Positions 35,020 to 43,474 of a DNA stretch of 64,000 nt are shown here, in pieces. Source of the stretch: Candidatus Bathyarchaeia archaeon (GTDB lineage: Archaea; Thermoproteota; Bathyarchaeia; Bathyarchaeales; Bathycorpusculaceae). Position 1 is the first letter of the stretch; each line of letters begins with the position of its first letter. Both the position numbers and the translations under genes were made by a program. The notes beneath the pieces are model-generated. The model searched no databases, was not told the DNA's origin, and was given only the letters and a program-made list of their open reading frames with translations. The stretch is from positions 1,020,490 to 1,084,489 of the forward strand of contig JAVZEV010000001.1 in the NCBI GenBank assembly GCA_038873195.1, given 5' to 3'.

Positions 35020-35205
35020 ATGAGCGAAAAGGCTTGCCCAACATGCAGAATCATAACTAAAGAAAACGTTTGCCCAAAATGCAAATCATCTTCTCTAAGC
35101 GATGATTTCGGCGGATTAGTAATAGTTTTTGACCCAGAAGGCTCAGCAATTGCAAAAACCATGGACATTAAAGAGAAAGGACGTTATGCACTAAAGGTTA
35201 GATAA
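35020..35205 (+). CDS. spt4: Transcription elongation factor Spt4 (RNAP subunit E'')
   Basis: 61 residues. A zinc ribbon CPTCRIITKENVCPKCK at 6-22 is followed by the Spt5-binding strand (FGGLVIVFDPEGSAIAKTM). Partner of Spt5/NusG in elongation. It is 4 nt after rpoE1 and overlaps the next gene by one base, TAATG. Confidence 0.95.
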   Translation: MSEKACPTCRIITKENVCPKCKSSSLSDDFGGLVIVFDPEGSAIAKTMDIKEKGRYALKVR

Positions 35206-35741
35206 TGATGTCTATTAAGTACAGTCTTACGCCAGAATTGCGCATAAGACTCAAGAAACCTCTTGGCACTCTAATTCGAGGTTCGTTTGCTGAAACCATG
35301 AAGAAATTCAAAGAGATGGTGGACAAGGAAAAACCAGCATGTATAATATCTGTTGGGGACACTGTATCTAGAAATCTTGTAGAAAACTGCATACTCCCTC
35401 AACTTTCCATTGTAGATAACAGAGTCATGAGAAGAACCGCGCAACCTCTTCCACCAACAGAACACAAAACTGTTAATGTCAAAAATCCGCCTGGAACAAT
35501 AACCGAAGAAGCATTCATGGCAATCCAAGACGCTTTAAAGACAGCTTGGAAAACCAAAATAATTGTGGATGGAGAAGAAGACTTGCTGACACTAATTGCC
35601 ATTTTATACGCCCCAGAAAACGCCTTTGTCGTATATGGTCAACCTTATGAAGGAATCGTGGCGGTCAAAGCAACATCAGACAAAAAAGCAGAAATCGCTA
35701 ACATTCTGAAAACAATGGAAAATATTCGGAAAACTAAATAA
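35205..35741 (+). CDS. GTP-dependent dephospho-CoA kinase
   Basis: 178 residues of the former DUF359 family, shown in Thermococcus to phosphorylate dephospho-CoA with GTP, the last step of archaeal CoA synthesis. PLGTLIRGSFAETMKKF, SVGDTVSRNLVE and NPPGTITEEAFMAIQDAL are recognisable family segments, together with the C-terminal DGEEDLLTLIAI and YGQPYEGIVAV. It sits in its usual archaeal place between Spt4 and S24e. It starts at ATGATG overlapping the Spt4 stop. Confidence 0.9.
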   Translation: MMSIKYSLTPELRIRLKKPLGTLIRGSFAETMKKFKEMVDKEKPACIISVGDTVSRNLVENCILPQLSIVDNRVMRRTAQPLPPTEHKTVNVKNPPGTITEEAFMAIQDALKTAWKTKIIVDGEEDLLTLIAILYAPENAFVVYGQPYEGIVAVKATSDKKAEIANILKTMENIRKTK

Positions 35742-35781
35742 GAAGGTACGGTATCAATCACTCCGCGCGTGAGTGAAAGTC

Positions 35782-36093
35782 ATGGAAATCAAAATAGTTT
35801 CAGAGAAGCAGAACCCGGTGCTGAAGCGAAGAGAGGTTTGCTTTCACGTAGAGCACAACCAAACAGGCAGTACACCTCCACGGCTAGAGGTCAGAAAGGC
35901 CGTTGCCTCTGCCCTAAAAAAAGATGCAGATTTAGTTTTCATTAAAAAATTAGAAACAAAAACAGGAACACATTTCGCCGTTGGCGTTGCAAACGTTTAT
36001 GATTCAATTGAGCAAGCAAGGCTTATTGAACCCGAATACATTATTAAACGAAATATACCGCCAGAAAAACCTAAAGAAGAGGAAAAGGGATAA
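35782..36093 (+). CDS. rps24e: 30S ribosomal protein S24e
   Basis: 103 residues from ATG 35782 (MEIKIVSEKQNPVLKRREV), preferred over the GTG three codons earlier. FHVEHNQTGSTPPRLEVRK and the C-terminal VANVYDSIEQARLIEPEYI are diagnostic of S24e. Confidence 0.95.
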   Translation: MEIKIVSEKQNPVLKRREVCFHVEHNQTGSTPPRLEVRKAVASALKKDADLVFIKKLETKTGTHFAVGVANVYDSIEQARLIEPEYIIKRNIPPEKPKEEEKG

Positions 36094-36095
36094 AC

Positions 36096-36332
36096 ATGTC
36101 TAAAACTCCAGAAGAAGTTCCAAAAGAAAAAGAAGAAAAAAAGGAAAAACCAGCAAAAAAGAAAAAAGAAGAAAAGGGCGCATTCGCCTTCTATAAAATA
36201 GAAAGCAACAAAATCTCGAGGCTACGCCCAGTTTGTGAACGTTGTGGACCTGGATATTTCATGGCTGACCACGGAAACAGATACACTTGCGGGCACTGCG
36301 GTTTTACACGATACAAGATTACTGAAAAATAA
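36096..36332 (+). CDS. rps27ae: 30S ribosomal protein S27ae
   Basis: 78 residues. The last 45 carry the zinc finger CERCGPGYFMADHGNRYTC followed by GHCG. The first 28 are a Lys/Glu-rich extension that most archaeal S27ae lack (about 50 residues usual). It is the last gene of the S6e cluster. Confidence 0.93.
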   Translation: MSKTPEEVPKEKEEKKEKPAKKKKEEKGAFAFYKIESNKISRLRPVCERCGPGYFMADHGNRYTCGHCGFTRYKITEK

Positions 36333-36377
36333 ACAACTTTAAATCACGCTTTGGCGTGATACTCCTTGATGAGTTAA

Positions 36378-36803
36378 ATGATAAGGGTCAATGTTTCCGT
36401 CTCTAATGTCTCTGCCGACCGCTTCTGGGACATTAGGAAGCCTATTCCGCCAATTCAGATAAACACAAACCTCAATCTCGTGGGAATGGAGAAGAAATCG
36501 GATGATTCAATAGAGGTTCCCTTTGTTTTAACAATAAATTACAACCCTTCAATAGCGCAAATAAACCTTAAAGGGAAGGCTTACGTAGCCGGCGAGAAAA
36601 ATGAGGTTGAAAAGATTTACAAGGAATATGAGGAGAAGAAGCCGCCACCACCAGTTATAGTGCAGTCAATTTCAAACGTCGCCTTTGTAGAATCTATATT
36701 AATATCCAGAACTTTGAATATTCCGCCGCCAATTCCGCTGCCGCAAATACCACAAGCTAAGCCGCCGGGCAAAAAACCTTCAGATATGGACTATAGTGCT
36801 TAA
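36378..36803 (+). CDS. Hypothetical protein with proline-rich tail
   Basis: 141 residues. Residues 1-90 are beta-rich (MIRVNVSVSNVSADRFWDI; NYNPSIAQINLKGKAYVAG), and residues 92-95 are a run of prolines (KKPPPPVIV). The C-terminal third has ISRTLNIPPPIPLPQIP and ends with a Lys/Pro tail. The strand pattern vaguely recalls SecB-like or small chaperone folds, but I cannot assign it. It lies between the + cluster ending in S27ae and the convergent S19 gene, 15 bp away, where the S10-type cluster is broken. Confidence 0.65.
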   Translation: MIRVNVSVSNVSADRFWDIRKPIPPIQINTNLNLVGMEKKSDDSIEVPFVLTINYNPSIAQINLKGKAYVAGEKNEVEKIYKEYEEKKPPPPVIVQSISNVAFVESILISRTLNIPPPIPLPQIPQAKPPGKKPSDMDYSA

Positions 36804-36818
36804 AAATCTTCTAATAGG

Positions 36819-37223
36819 TTACTTTAGCGGAACATACATTGACGAACGAGAAGCGCCTATACCTGGAGTCCCATGTTTTACTGGCTTATTTGTGATAGCA
36901 AATTCGCCTAAGTAATGCCCAATCATTTCAGGCTTAATCTCAACCGGAACGAATTCTTTACCATTGTGCACATGAATTGTAACACCAACCATCTCTGGAA
37001 GAACAACCATGTCCCGCACATGCGTTTTTACCGTAGCATTGCCTCCTTTCCTAAGCGCTTCCTTAGCTTTTCTTATGTTCTCAAGCAGAATCCTTTGTTC
37101 AACTCTGAGACCACGATGGAGACTTCTCCTTTGTCTTGATGGAAGCAAGTTGATGAATTCGTCCATTGACATACTTTGCAGTTGGTTAAGCGTATATCCA
37201 CGGTATGTAAATTCTCTTGGCAT
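36819..37223 (-). CDS. rps19: 30S ribosomal protein S19
   Basis: 134 residues. [19 protein letters not shown] near the start is archaeal S19, and the C-terminal [17 protein letters not shown] and [19 protein letters not shown] are the universal S19 core. It ends the L3-L4-L23-L2-S19 run; no L22 gene follows. Confidence 0.96.
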   Translation of the reverse strand: MPREFTYRGYTLNQLQSMSMDEFINLLPSRQRRSLHRGLRVEQRILLENIRKAKEALRKGGNATVKTHVRDMVVLPEMVGVTIHVHNGKEFVPVEIKPEMIGHYLGEFAITNKPVKHGTPGIGASRSSMYVPLK

Positions 37224-37272
37224 TTTTCCTCAACTCATTGGTAATTCCAAACGCTATAAACTTTCTGCTATA

Positions 37273-38013
37273 TTATTCAGCTAACTTCTTCTTTTTCTGT
37301 CCAGCACCTCTAGCAGCGATTAATCCAACCTTCTGTCCGGGCGGTGCCCCATGCGAAGTAGTAGTGACTTTCCGTGCACTCCGCTTGCTGCTACCATACG
37401 GATGCACAGCAGCAACCATTGCTCTTCCCCTAGTTCTCGGATACTTATGTCCTTTAGCTCTCATTAAGTGGAATTTTGGACCAGACTTCAAAAACGGCTT
37501 TTCTGTTCTGCCAGCACCGGAAACTACGCCAATTGTCGCCCTGCAATAGTCGCTCACATACTTTGTTTTTCCAGAAGGAAGCCTAATTATTGTTCCTTGA
37601 GGAGTGTGTGTTGCAACTATAGCATATGCTCCAGAAGACCTAGCGAGTTTGCCACCGTCTCCTGGACGCAGTTCTACATTGCACACCATTGTACCTTCTG
37701 GAATTTTCCCCACAGGAAGAATGTTTCCAACCTCAACCGGAGCCGTTCCGCCCAGTTGAATTTGTTGCCCTTCATAAACTCCTTCAGGGACAATAGTGTA
37801 ACATTTTTCTCCGTTTTCAAATCTGGTTAAGGCGAGTGGAGCTCCTCTGCCTGGGTCGTGGGTCAACATTTCAACAACGCCTTTCAATGATTTTTCAAAA
37901 TATTCCTTTAGAATCGTCAAAGGATACCGCGCGGGAGCTAGCCTTTTGTGGGTGGATGCCCTAAAGGTTGGGCCACCACGTCCTCGTCTTTGAACACGAA
38001 TTCTTTTTCCCAT
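37273..38013 (-). CDS. rpl2: 50S ribosomal protein L2
   Basis: 246 residues. RVQRRGRGGPTFRAST opens the archaeal form, and VAAVHPYGSSKRSARK with TTSHGAPPGQKVGLIAARG forms the peptidyl-transferase-proximal C-terminal part. The histidine in HPYGSS is the conserved one near the active centre. Confidence 0.97.
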   Translation of the reverse strand: MGKRIRVQRRGRGGPTFRASTHKRLAPARYPLTILKEYFEKSLKGVVEMLTHDPGRGAPLALTRFENGEKCYTIVPEGVYEGQQIQLGGTAPVEVGNILPVGKIPEGTMVCNVELRPGDGGKLARSSGAYAIVATHTPQGTIIRLPSGKTKYVSDYCRATIGVVSGAGRTEKPFLKSGPKFHLMRAKGHKYPRTRGRAMVAAVHPYGSSKRSARKVTTTSHGAPPGQKVGLIAARGAGQKKKKLAE

Positions 38014-38033
38014 TAATCATTCCTCAACATAGC

Positions 38034-38294
38034 TTACAATATTCCAAGTTTAATCGCGACATCTGCCGCTTTGTAGTCGGGGTGAAGCTTCACGAAAGCC
38101 TTTTTTTCTCCTTGCGGCGTTATTAAAAGGTTAACTTTTTCAACTTTAACCTCGTAAAGCTCCTCTACTGCCTTTTTTACGTCACTTTTACTTGCCTTCA
38201 GATTAACGGCAAAAACCAATTTGTTTTCCTTTTCAACCATTAGACTTGCGGCTTCAGTCATTAACGGGTAAAGTATAACATCATAAGGGTCCAT
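38034..38294 (-). CDS. rpl23: 50S ribosomal protein L23
   Basis: 86 residues. YDVILYPLMTEAASLMVE and NLKASKSDVKKAVEELYEV are typical L23 segments, the exit-tunnel rim protein. The start ATG shares a base with the L4 stop. Confidence 0.96.
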   Translation of the reverse strand: MDPYDVILYPLMTEAASLMVEKENKLVFAVNLKASKSDVKKAVEELYEVKVEKVNLLITPQGEKKAFVKLHPDYKAADVAIKLGIL

Positions 38295-39088
38295 TATGTT
38301 TCCGTTCCTCCTCCACCATAGAGCTTGTTAAGCTCTTCAATCGCGCTGCTTGTCCATATTGTTAATCTCCCAAGATGCGTTCCGGGTGCAAGAATTTCTG
38401 CGTTCAAGTTTCTAACGGTAACCACATCTAAACCCGGTATGTTACTCGCGGCGTCGATTATTCCCTTGTTCTCCGTAACAACTATCAAGGGGCCCACTGC
38501 TTGCTTGATTCTTCTCCCTCTACTCTTGCCTCTTCCGGCACGAACCTTTCTGCTCTCCCTTACTCGATAGATGTCTGAAAGCACACCTAACCGTGTAAGT
38601 GCCTCCTCAACTTCTTTGGTTTTCTTTAACTCTGCCAAATCGTCAGTAACTATTAACGGAATTTCTGGAACATCCTCAATAGAGTGCCCACGAGAGGCTA
38701 CTACAGTCTTAGATGCTGTCGCGGCTATTGCAGACATCAAAGCAAGGCGCTTTTCCTTCTTAGGAATCTGTTTAACGATTTTCTTCTCTGGAGTTGGCGG
38801 ATGCGCCACTCTGCCACCTACGGTTCCCGGAGCAAAAGCGGCTCTTCCTGCTGGACCCTTTGTTCTAGGTATTCTAGCAATGCCTAAGCCAACGCCTCTG
38901 GATTCTGCTGAGGTTCGTTTTCCAGCCATTGGGTCTCTGCCTTTTGGTTGGAATCGGCTTGATTGAATGGCTAAAACTGCCCTTTTTATAACGTCTGGTC
39001 GCAATGGCGTTTCAAAAACTGACGGAAGTTTAATTTTTCCAACTGGCTTGCCTTCGAGATTGAAGATTTTGGCGGCTTTCTTGACCAT
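38294..39088 (-). CDS. rpl4: 50S ribosomal protein L4 (L1e)
   Basis: 264 residues. VFETPLRPDVIKRAVLAIQ, then the extended loop AGRAAFAPGTVGGRVAHPP and RAGRGKSRGRRIKQAVGPL identify the archaeal L4/L1e. The loop reaches the exit tunnel. Located 14 nt after L3. Confidence 0.97.
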   Translation of the reverse strand: MVKKAAKIFNLEGKPVGKIKLPSVFETPLRPDVIKRAVLAIQSSRFQPKGRDPMAGKRTSAESRGVGLGIARIPRTKGPAGRAAFAPGTVGGRVAHPPTPEKKIVKQIPKKEKRLALMSAIAATASKTVVASRGHSIEDVPEIPLIVTDDLAELKKTKEVEEALTRLGVLSDIYRVRESRKVRAGRGKSRGRRIKQAVGPLIVVTENKGIIDAASNIPGLDVVTVRNLNAEILAPGTHLGRLTIWTSSAIEELNKLYGGGGTET

Positions 39089-39102
39089 TTTGCGTTCACC
39101 AG

Positions 39103-40116
39103 TTACTTGCCTTGGGGAGATTCAAGAGATACGGATATAATTTGAGGTGATTCTTCAGCAACTTGTTTTGGTGGACGTGCTGGATATCGTAAGCGTATCG
39201 GGCGTTTTTCGGTGCCGGGCAGGCTCCCTTCCAGCAAAATGTATGGACCGTGGACTACGCCGTATCTTAGAAAACCTCCTTTTGGCGTTACTTCTTTTCC
39301 ATCTGTGCCTATTTTTAATATGCGCTTGTTGTATTCTGTTCTTTGGTGGAAACCCATCTGTCCTGCTCTGGGGATGCTGTACATTACGTGGTGGGGGTTC
39401 CATGGGCCTAGGGTTGCTATGCCTCGTTTTGTTTTTCTTCCTTTATGTTGGAGTATTGTTACTCCCCAACGTTTTACTGGTCCTTGGAAGCCTTTTCCAG
39501 TGGATACGGCTACGATGTCTATGTATTGGCCTTCCTTGAATATTTCTGTGGGCAATACTGTTTTTCCGAGTAAGCTTTTTGCATATTCAAATTGTTGCTT
39601 GATTGTGCCTCCACCTATTTCGATTTCGGCTATGTCTGGTTTTTTCTTGGGAACGCTCGCTTGTTTTGGCTGAGTTGAAGCAATAATGCGAATCCTTGCT
39701 ATCTTATCCATGTTTTCTTCAATTTTTTTGAGGCATTCTTCAGTGTTGAAGTTTTCTGGTAGAGTGAACACTCTTTCAAGTTCGTCTGGTGGGTCTTTCA
39801 TCCAAGCTTCAGAAAAAGGTTGTAGACCGTACTGGTTTTTGGTGTAGGCGCGTATAGCGCATACGAGTATGGGAGGTGTTTCTATGACTGTTGCTGAGCG
39901 CATTACTTCTTTTCCAAAATTTGGCGAACGTTTTCTGTCTTCTATCGTGAATACGTGGGTCATTCCAGCTTTATAACCAATAAAACCTAGAAGCCTCGGA
40001 GTTTCTGCTTCGATTTTTGGCCAGAAGCGAATTCTAGCCAGTAAGCGTTTAGCACGTTTCCTAGGTAAGTAAGCAAGTGAACCATGTCTTGGCGCATGCG
40101 TTTTTCTATGTCCCAT
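39103..40116 (-). CDS. rpl3: 50S ribosomal protein L3
   Basis: 337 residues. MGHRKTHAPRHGSLAYLPRK and TKRGIATLGPWNPHHV, then AGQMGFHQRTEYNKRIL give archaeal L3. First gene of the minus-strand ribosomal run. TATA-like AGTTATAAAC at 40156-40165 lies about 40 nt upstream. Confidence 0.97.
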   Translation of the reverse strand: MGHRKTHAPRHGSLAYLPRKRAKRLLARIRFWPKIEAETPRLLGFIGYKAGMTHVFTIEDRKRSPNFGKEVMRSATVIETPPILVCAIRAYTKNQYGLQPFSEAWMKDPPDELERVFTLPENFNTEECLKKIEENMDKIARIRIIASTQPKQASVPKKKPDIAEIEIGGGTIKQQFEYAKSLLGKTVLPTEIFKEGQYIDIVAVSTGKGFQGPVKRWGVTILQHKGRKTKRGIATLGPWNPHHVMYSIPRAGQMGFHQRTEYNKRILKIGTDGKEVTPKGGFLRYGVVHGPYILLEGSLPGTEKRPIRLRYPARPPKQVAEESPQIISVSLESPQGK

Positions 40117-40155
40117 TGTTTTTCCGCTTCGCGTCTTTTAGGAATGAAAACAATG

Positions 40156-40165
40156 AGTTATAAAC
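40156..40165 (-). promoter_or_regulatory. Probable TATA box of the L3-S19 operon
   Basis: GTTTATAACT on the minus strand, placed to give a transcript start near 40134 and an 18-nt leader for L3. A second AT-rich box near 40266-40277 could serve the divergent pyrE-like gene. Confidence 0.5.
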
Positions 40166-40312
40166 GTTACCGTTAATGTTTAGGTGTAACCAATAATTTG
40201 TGTATTTATTAACATGTGTTTTGTTGGAAACCAGCCTAATGCAAGTTGTCTTCAATGTATCGGTAAGTGTTAAATTTGGAAAAGCGTAATCTTTGCGAAG
40301 GAGACTCGAAAC

Positions 40313-40936
40313 ATGAACGATAATACGTTAAAGGTTGCGGAGAGCCTTTTCAACGCTGGATGTTTGAAGTTTGGTAGTTTCAGGATTAAGTCAGGTGCGT
40401 TAAGCCCCTATTATATAGACCTTGCATGTTTATTGTCTTCTCCAGAAGCATTGTGTAATATTGCGGATGTTGCGGCTTGCGAAATAAAGAATCTCATGGC
40501 GGTTGATAGAATAGACAAGTTGGCATCTATTGAGCTGAAGGGCGCGTTAATTCTGCCCAGCATAGCATGTAAAGTAAACTTGCCATGCGTTGTCGTGCGA
40601 AAAGAAGAAAAAGCCTATGGAGTGACTGGTAGAATTGCCGGTGCAGAGGTCGCTAAAGGCGACAGAATACTATTTTTCGATGATGTCGTTTCGGAAGGAT
40701 TATCAAAGATTGAGGGAATAAAACCTCTTGAAGAACTGGGAGCGAAAGTTAAACATGTCATGGTTGTTGTTGACCGAGAACAATGCGGAAAAGAAAACCT
40801 CGAAAAATTAGGGTATAAAGTACATGTTCTCTCCAAGGTTTCGGATTTAACCCGCAGCCTTTTCGAATTGAAAATGATTTCGAAAGAGCAAGCAGACGCT
40901 GTATGGAATTATATTAGGGGAAAACAGCAGTTATAG
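40313..40936 (+). CDS. pyrE: Orotate phosphoribosyltransferase-like protein
   Basis: 207 residues, start set by AAGGAG. FNAGCLKFGSFRIKSGALSPYYIDL is the typical archaeal PyrE opening, and the PRPP loop is DRILFFDDVVSEGLSKIEG. The family makes orotidine-5-phosphate in pyrimidine synthesis. The PRPP loop has VVSEGLS rather than the usual VxTTGGS, so a regulatory or salvage role is possible. Other pyrimidine genes are not adjacent. Confidence 0.82.
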   Translation: MNDNTLKVAESLFNAGCLKFGSFRIKSGALSPYYIDLACLLSSPEALCNIADVAACEIKNLMAVDRIDKLASIELKGALILPSIACKVNLPCVVVRKEEKAYGVTGRIAGAEVAKGDRILFFDDVVSEGLSKIEGIKPLEELGAKVKHVMVVVDREQCGKENLEKLGYKVHVLSKVSDLTRSLFELKMISKEQADAVWNYIRGKQQL

Positions 40937-40956
40937 AAAAAGGAGAAGATTATTGT

Positions 40957-41319
40957 CTATTTTGCTTTGGGGTCGCGTTGGAAGAGTCCGAAAATATTTC
41001 CTTCAGTATCTTTACAGTACGCCGAATAACCTACTCCGGGGATTGGTGCTTTCTTTGTAACCTCTTTTCCGCCAGCATTTATGACCTTCTTTAAGAAATC
41101 GTCAACAGAAGGAACTTCAACAAAAATGAATGTTGTTCCCTTTTTGAAACGTTCCATTATTGCACCATCGATACCCGGCTCTTTTTCATTTCCGGTCGTG
41201 GCAAGCCAGTAATCGACCGGCCCCCATTTTTCGATTTTCCATCCGAAAACCTTTTCATAGAACTTTGCCGCTCTTTTTGGGTCGTCTGCGTTAATCTCGA
41301 AGTGAATTACTCTGGGCAC
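40957..41319 (-). CDS. VOC family (glyoxalase/bleomycin-resistance-like) protein
   Basis: 120 residues with two paired beta-alpha-beta-beta-beta units: VIHFEINADDPKRAAKFYEKVFGWKI first and FVEVPSVDDFLKKVINAGG second, ending ..YCKDTEGNIFGLFQRD. The first His and terminal Glu-type residues of the metal site are visible (HFE, EGN). Substrate unknown. Small VOC proteins commonly bind metabolites or carry out simple isomerisations. Confidence 0.85.
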   Translation of the reverse strand: MPRVIHFEINADDPKRAAKFYEKVFGWKIEKWGPVDYWLATTGNEKEPGIDGAIMERFKKGTTFIFVEVPSVDDFLKKVINAGGKEVTKKAPIPGVGYSAYCKDTEGNIFGLFQRDPKAK

Positions 41320-41371
41320 TTTTTATTCGCCTTTTTGCAAGTTACACTTTAGCGTCGTATTTAGCGCTTTC

Positions 41372-42193
41372 TCACTGTATTTGTTGGCATTTTGGACAAA
41401 CATAAGAGGACGTGCTGCCATTTTTGATTTTCTCTATTGACGTTTTACATAAAGGACACGGTTTTCCAGCTTTGTAGCCTACGAGAAATTCGTCAATGGT
41501 GAATTTGCCGCTTTTTCCATAGAAGTCTTTTTCGTAAGCTAATCCACCTAATTTAATGCTGTGATTTAGTATGCTGGTGATAGCTTTGTAAAGGTTTTCA
41601 ATTTCTTTTTCTGACAACGTTGGAATTTTTCTGTTTGGATGTACTCTGGCTTTGAAAAGGATGTCTTGAGCGTAAACATTTCCTATGCCTGCAATGTTTT
41701 TCTGGTCAAGTAAGAACTCCTTTATTCTTCCTTTCTTGTTTGCTAATAGCTCCTTGAACTTTTCTACCGTGAACAATTTGTCTGTTGGCGATATCCCAAG
41801 CCTAAAGGTAAGCTCATGCCTACACAATTCTTTTTCATGCAACAAGTGAATGTAGCCAAACCACCAGAAATGAATTGTAAATCCGCTTTCATTGGAAAAT
41901 GCCATTTTAAAGTGATATTTTTCTGGAAGCGTCTGATTTTGAGTGAAATGAAGAAGCTCAGCTCCCATCCCAAGATTTACGAGCAAATAGTAGGCTGAGG
42001 CTAGTTTTATGAAAATCCATTTTCCTCTACTAAAAACCTCCTTTACAGCTTTTCCCTTGATTATCTTCTCAAATTCAGCGACTGGAATGTTTAGGTTTTT
42101 AGGTTGTTTTATTTCAACACTCGCGATATCTTTTCCTACGATTTCCTTATTCATCTGTCCAGCAATGACGGTTATTTCGGGAAGTTCCGGCAT
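41372..42193 (-). CDS. mutM: Formamidopyrimidine-DNA glycosylase/endonuclease VIII family
   Basis: 273 residues from ATG 42193, which gives the invariant MPELPEI start with catalytic Pro2 and Glu3; the longer frame to 42211 would bury it. LLDQKNIAGIGNVYAQDILFK is the H2TH region and CPLCKTSIEKIKNG, then CPKC the C-terminal zinc finger. It excises oxidised bases and cleaves the abasic site. Among archaea this family is patchy, so horizontal acquisition is possible. Confidence 0.92.
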   Translation of the reverse strand: MPELPEITVIAGQMNKEIVGKDIASVEIKQPKNLNIPVAEFEKIIKGKAVKEVFSRGKWIFIKLASAYYLLVNLGMGAELLHFTQNQTLPEKYHFKMAFSNESGFTIHFWWFGYIHLLHEKELCRHELTFRLGISPTDKLFTVEKFKELLANKKGRIKEFLLDQKNIAGIGNVYAQDILFKARVHPNRKIPTLSEKEIENLYKAITSILNHSIKLGGLAYEKDFYGKSGKFTIDEFLVGYKAGKPCPLCKTSIEKIKNGSTSSYVCPKCQQIQ

Positions 42194-42294
42194 AAGTTTC
42201 ACAAACCACAAATCGCCTTAAAGAAATAGACTGAGACTATTAAAGGTGTGCCTAAGAAGAAGCACCCTTATTCTGTAACGCTAAAGCTGTATGA

Positions 42295-42846
42295 TTATGA
42301 AAAACGTTCAAAGAGTGTTTTTAATATTTTTTGGGCGCATTCTTCCGGATTATGCTTTGTGGTGTCTAAGGTTATTTCTGGGTTTAAGGGTGGTTCGTAT
42401 GGTTGTCCTATCCCGGGCACAGTTGGTGCTTTGCCTTTTAAAGCTTTAGCGTAGATTTGTTTTGGTGCTTGGTAGGTTTTTCCTCTGTTTGCCTCACGTT
42501 TCATACACACTTCCAACGGACACTCGAGATAGGCTTCTATGAATTTTGGAATTTGTTTTCTCGCATTTTCGCGATAACGTCTCGAATTGCCAGTTGCATC
42601 AATCACAACGTTTACGCCATTCTGTGTTAACAGCTTAGCGATGTAAACAAGCGTAGCGTAGACTATGTCACGTTCTTCAACTGAATAAGTTGGCTTAGGA
42701 GTTAGAATCCTTCGCAAAGCGTCAGAAGACAACAATTCCGCGTGGATGCCATGCTGATTCAGAAGTTTCAACAAAGTTTCAGAGACGACAGACTTACCGC
42801 TGCCTGGAAGCCCTGTAATCCAGACACACCAACCATTTTGGGGCAT
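42295..42846 (-). CDS. cysC: Adenylylsulfate-kinase-like P-loop kinase
   Basis: 183 residues from ATG 42846, which has GGAG at 7 nt; an ATG at 42867 overlaps the preceding stop as ATGA but has no ribosome-binding site. P-loop VWITGLPGSGKS, then VVIDATGNSRRYRENARKQ and FIEAYLECPLEVCMKR follow the APS kinase order, which phosphorylates adenylyl sulfate. No sulfate adenylyltransferase is adjacent, so another nucleotide or sugar substrate is possible. Likely operon with DUF123 and the 36-residue gene. Confidence 0.82.
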   Translation of the reverse strand: MPQNGWCVWITGLPGSGKSVVSETLLKLLNQHGIHAELLSSDALRRILTPKPTYSVEERDIVYATLVYIAKLLTQNGVNVVIDATGNSRRYRENARKQIPKFIEAYLECPLEVCMKREANRGKTYQAPKQIYAKALKGKAPTVPGIGQPYEPPLNPEITLDTTKHNPEECAQKILKTLFERFS

Positions 42847-42863
42847 AATACTCGCTCCGCGAG

Positions 42864-43265
42864 TCATACTTTCATTGAGTGCATACGTTCTTTTAAAGAC
42901 TGATAATCGTTTAGCCGAAACAGATGGCTTTTGCAGTTGCAGTCAGAAGAACCAAAACCAATTATTGCAGTTCCTTTTCTACTTATTTCTTTAGCCAACT
43001 TGCATTCGTAGGATTTTCCAGTCACTTTATAGAATACTTGTAAAATCTTCACATTTTCATTCTCAAGCAAGTAATCAATGTGCCAAAATTTCCGCTTAAC
43101 CTTCTTGAGATGCCGTTCCACACGTTTTTCCAAATTGTTTTGAGCAGAACCTACATACACATAGACGCCCTTCTCGAAAGATACGTTACCCAACGCACCA
43201 ACGCGAATTTGGATGGGTTTAGCGATTGAAACGATTAAAAGGTAGACGCCCTTCACGCGACTCAT
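42864..43265 (-). CDS. DUF123, GIY-YIG-like nuclease-family protein
   Basis: 133 residues. KGVYLLIVSIAKP, FEKGVYVYVGSAQNNLEKRVERHL and KFWHIDYLL match DUF123, a GIY-YIG-type domain in archaea and bacteria, sometimes fused to endonuclease III. GFGSSDCNCKSHLFR is its C-terminal signature. Possible DNA repair or RNA nuclease role. Starts 5 nt after the short upstream gene. Confidence 0.85.
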   Translation of the reverse strand: MSRVKGVYLLIVSIAKPIQIRVGALGNVSFEKGVYVYVGSAQNNLEKRVERHLKKVKRKFWHIDYLLENENVKILQVFYKVTGKSYECKLAKEISRKGTAIIGFGSSDCNCKSHLFRLNDYQSLKERMHSMKV

Positions 43266-43270
43266 CCATG

Positions 43271-43381
43271 TTAGGAGTTACGCCTTTGGTACCATTTCAA
43301 AATCTCTTCTACCGCCTTATCAGAATAGCCCATTTCTTTGAGTGCTCGCTTTAAATTGTTAATAGAGTTAACCGTGTCCAA
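43271..43381 (-). CDS. 36-residue small protein
   Basis: TTG start at 43381 preceded by GGTGA at good spacing; the codon before the TTG is an in-frame TAG, so this is the only start. The peptide reads MDTVNSINNLKRALKEMGYS then DKAVEEILKWYQRRNS, amphipathic helices with a UBA-like MGYS turn. The stop is 5 nt before DUF123. Coding structure and ribosome-binding site support a real gene; function unknown. Confidence 0.6.
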   Translation of the reverse strand: MDTVNSINNLKRALKEMGYSDKAVEEILKWYQRRNS

Positions 43382-43474
43382 CTACAGTCACCACAGACGA
43401 ACAGATTTAGTTGAGAAACTATTTATTCTTTAACCCCAACGTTAGCCATGCAAACCCAGTAGCAGTGGTATAAG

